A stretch of 16,294 nucleotides of DNA from JADFXI01 sp050011415 (GTDB lineage: Bacteria; Nitrospirota; Thermodesulfovibrionia; Thermodesulfovibrionales; Dissulfurispiraceae). Shown here piece by piece: positions 14,671-16,294 of this stretch (position 1 is the first letter of the stretch; every line of letters starts with the position of its first letter). The notes beneath the pieces were generated by a model. The model saw only the letters and a program-made list of their open reading frames with translations, searched no databases and was not told the DNA's origin. Made by a program: the position numbers and the translations under genes. The stretch lies in contig JBEKJD010000047.1 of the NCBI GenBank assembly GCA_050011415.1, positions 1 through 16,294 on the forward strand. Reading direction: 5' to 3'.

Positions 14671-15774
14671 ATAAAGATAGAAGAAAACACTGAAAAAATT
14701 AGCGGTGATATCCTGGTCGTTGACGATACTCCCGAAAATCTGCGGGTACTCTGCGGCATGCTGAAACAGCAGGGATATCGTGCCAGACCCATTCCAGGCG
14801 GCAAGTTGGCGCTTCGCGCTGTCGAAACTGAACCGCCGGACCTTATCCTGCTCGACATTACCATGCCTGAGATGAACGGGTATGAAGTCTGCCGCAGCCT
14901 TAAGTCTTCTCCAGCCACCCGCCATATCCCGGTCATCTTCATCAGCGCATTGACAGAACTGGATGATAAGATAAAGGCCTTTGCTTCCGGCGGCATCGAT
15001 TATATCACGAAGCCGTTTCAGTTCGAAGAAGTGCAGGCGCGGGTTGACACGCATCTCAGGCTGCGTGGTCTCCAGCTTGAACTCCAGCAATATTCCAGCG
15101 GGCTCGAAAATCTTGTGCAGGAGAAAGTGCTGGAGATCTCCAGGTCGCAGATGGCTACAATAGAGGCGTTGGCCCAACTTACCGAATCCCGCGACGAGTG
15201 TACCGGCGGACATATAAAACGTATTCAGGCCATGTGCAAGACACTCGCTCAGGAGCTCGGCGGTTCTTCACACCACAAACGCACCATCAACGATTCTTTT
15301 TTCGAATGTATTTTTTTTGCCAGTGCGCTTCATGATATAGGTAAGGTGGCAATCCCTGATGCGATCCTTCTCAAGCCGGGCAAGCTGACTGTTGAGGAGA
15401 TGACTGAAATGAAGAAACATACTATACACGGCACCTCCACTCTTCAGGCGGCCCGGGAAAAATACCCGAAGAACGCTTTTCTCAACATGGGGATTGCCAT
15501 TTCGAGGTCACACCACGAACGGTGGGACGGCGGCGGTTATCCGGATGGGCTTGTCGGTGAGGATATTCCGCTTTCCGCCCGTATCATGTCAGTTGCGGAC
15601 GTCTACGATGCCCTCAGGTCCAAACGTCCTTATAAGGAAGGCATGACTCACGAAAAGTCCATAAAAATTATCCTGGAGGGCAGCGGCACCCAGTTTGATC
15701 CGGAGTGTGTAAGTGCCTTTGAAAATGTGGAATCAGTTTTCGACAAGACCTGGAATGAAATGACGAACAAATGA
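14668..15774 (+). CDS. Receiver / HD-GYP domain protein (RpfG-like c-di-GMP phosphodiesterase)
   Basis: A 368-residue two-domain regulator. The receiver has acceptor D63 (LLDITMPEMNG) and K115 (YITKPF), then a helical linker, then an HD-GYP domain. That domain shows GGHIKRI, H222-D223 in ALHDIGKV, the HH pair 282-283 in SHHERWDGGGYPDG, GYP at 290-292 and SVADVYDAL. These are the residues that bind the metal centre and c-di-GMP in active members, so it is predicted to hydrolyse c-di-GMP when phosphorylated. It starts at TTG 14668 with AGGAGG upstream, 16 bases after kinase 2. It is the only recognisable output domain encoded in the gene train that begins with the hydrogenase. No membrane segment is present. 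Confidence 0.92.
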   Translation: MIKIEENTEKISGDILVVDDTPENLRVLCGMLKQQGYRARPIPGGKLALRAVETEPPDLILLDITMPEMNGYEVCRSLKSSPATRHIPVIFISALTELDDKIKAFASGGIDYITKPFQFEEVQARVDTHLRLRGLQLELQQYSSGLENLVQEKVLEISRSQMATIEALAQLTESRDECTGGHIKRIQAMCKTLAQELGGSSHHKRTINDSFFECIFFASALHDIGKVAIPDAILLKPGKLTVEEMTEMKKHTIHGTSTLQAAREKYPKNAFLNMGIAISRSHHERWDGGGYPDGLVGEDIPLSARIMSVADVYDALRSKRPYKEGMTHEKSIKIILEGSGTQFDPECVSAFENVESVFDKTWNEMTNK

Positions 15775-15835
15775 CCCGTACTCAGTGAATCCCCTTCCGG
15801 CTCCCTTCCTGACGAAAGTCAATGATCAACAGCCT

Positions 15836-15850
15836 GTCAAGTCTGACCCC
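15836..15850. other. GTCAAGTCTGACCCC motif between convergent genes
   Basis: This string lies in the 97-base gap between the HD-GYP gene and the cysteine synthase gene. It resembles from memory the ends of repeats linked to IS200-like/REP-associated transposases in many bacterial genomes. Only one copy is in the window, so this is weak. The rest of the gap shows no clear hairpin with a T run. Confidence 0.2.
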
Positions 15851-15871
15851 GCATATGACTGCTTCTCTCCA

Positions 15872-16294
15872 TTAAGGCGGACATTTCCCGCAAACGGATG
15901 TGAAAAGAGCGGTTGAAAGATAACGATCACCCCTGTCTGGAAACGGCACAACTATTACCCCGCTTTTTAGTTCACTGGACTTTTTGATGGCGATGTACAT
16001 TGCAGCGCCGCTCGACATGCCCGCAAAAATTCCTTCCTTCACCGTAAGCATCCTTGTTGTACCAAAGGCCTCTTCATCATTGACAATATACCGCTCATCA
16101 AGATAGGACGGGTTAAAAATCTTTGGGACAATTGACTCAGACATATTCTTGAGACCCTGTATCCTGTGGCCCAGGATAGGCTCGACACCGATGATCTTAA
16201 TGTTGCTATTGAATTCCTTGAGCCGTCTTCCAGCTCCCATGAGAGTGCCGGAGGTCCCCAAGCCGGCTACAAAATGTGTAATTCTGCCGCCGGT
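15872..16294 (-). CDS. cysM: Cysteine synthase (CysM-like), C-terminal part
   Basis: A minus-strand gene cut by the right edge; 140 C-terminal residues are visible and the frame is open to the last base. The family makes cysteine from O-acetylserine (or phosphoserine) and sulfide using pyridoxal phosphate. Seen here are TGGRITHFVAGLGTSGT, whose GTSGT loop holds the PLP phosphate, then EGIFAGMSSGAA, and the end motif PDRGDRYLST. The order IQGLKN...IVPKIFNPSYLDE resembles CysM more than CysK, but the two cannot be separated safely from a fragment. It ends in VCGKCPP, a small CxxC tail beyond the usual YLST-x-LF end. It converges on the HD-GYP gene. Confidence 0.88.
   Translation of the reverse strand, partial: TGGRITHFVAGLGTSGTLMGAGRRLKEFNSNIKIIGVEPILGHRIQGLKNMSESIVPKIFNPSYLDERYIVNDEEAFGTTRMLTVKEGIFAGMSSGAAMYIAIKKSSELKSGVIVVPFPDRGDRYLSTALFTSVCGKCPP

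Noticed and set aside
15308..15320. T-run in the HD-GYP gene as a possible frameshift or terminator
   Set aside because: The frame stays intact into HDIGKV just downstream and there is no hairpin before the run.
15775..15871. Bidirectional terminator between the convergent HD-GYP and cysteine synthase genes
   Set aside because: No stem-loop with adjacent T or A run could be found by eye. Only a short GTCA/TGAC pairing is present.

Overview
The window is a piece of a bacterial chromosome of moderate GC content. The mix of genes suggests an anaerobe or microaerophile rich in two-component systems, such as a member of Nitrospirota or of the former Deltaproteobacteria. The mix includes a flavoredoxin-like flavin reductase, a cytosolic [NiFe]-hydrogenase, long GAF- and receiver-rich hybrid kinases and an HD-GYP protein. 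The lineage is inferred from gene style only, because no rRNA or other phylogenetic marker is present. I see no CRISPR array, tRNA, rRNA or complete mobile element.

Left part (1-5309), housekeeping and small accessory genes. It opens with the 3' end of lon. thiL follows one base later, and a DUF2062 membrane protein overlaps the end of thiL. A flavin reductase comes next. Two minus-strand genes overlap each other (DUF1456, then a DinB-like protein). A divergent SRAP/YedK-type gene follows. The last gene here is a secreted DUF3617 protein behind an extended -10 promoter that carries an inverted repeat.

Central and right part (5446-15774), one long same-strand gene train. It encodes a cytosolic [NiFe]-hydrogenase small subunit, its large subunit and a hydrogenase maturation protease. 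Four signalling genes follow: a GAF hybrid histidine kinase with four receiver domains, a single-domain receiver, a second hybrid kinase whose frame is broken by an apparent short deletion in the ATPase domain, and a receiver/HD-GYP protein. Two junctions are ATGA stop-start overlaps (protease to kinase 1, lone receiver to kinase 2) and the other gaps are 13 to 28 bases. Hydrogenase, phosphorelay and c-di-GMP phosphodiesterase therefore look co-transcribed. None of the kinases has a membrane segment, so the whole set is predicted to be cytosolic. My inference is that hydrogen oxidation, or the redox state it produces, is signalled to c-di-GMP turnover. The hydrogenase is unusual: the CxxC that normally gives two ligands to the proximal cluster reads CxxD, and the large-subunit L2 motif reads DAC rather than DPC. 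A cleavable tail on the large subunit and a dedicated protease argue for a matured catalytic enzyme rather than a classic HupUV/HoxBC sensor.

Right edge (15872-16294). The 3' part of a cysteine synthase (CysM-like) gene lies on the minus strand, converging on the HD-GYP gene.
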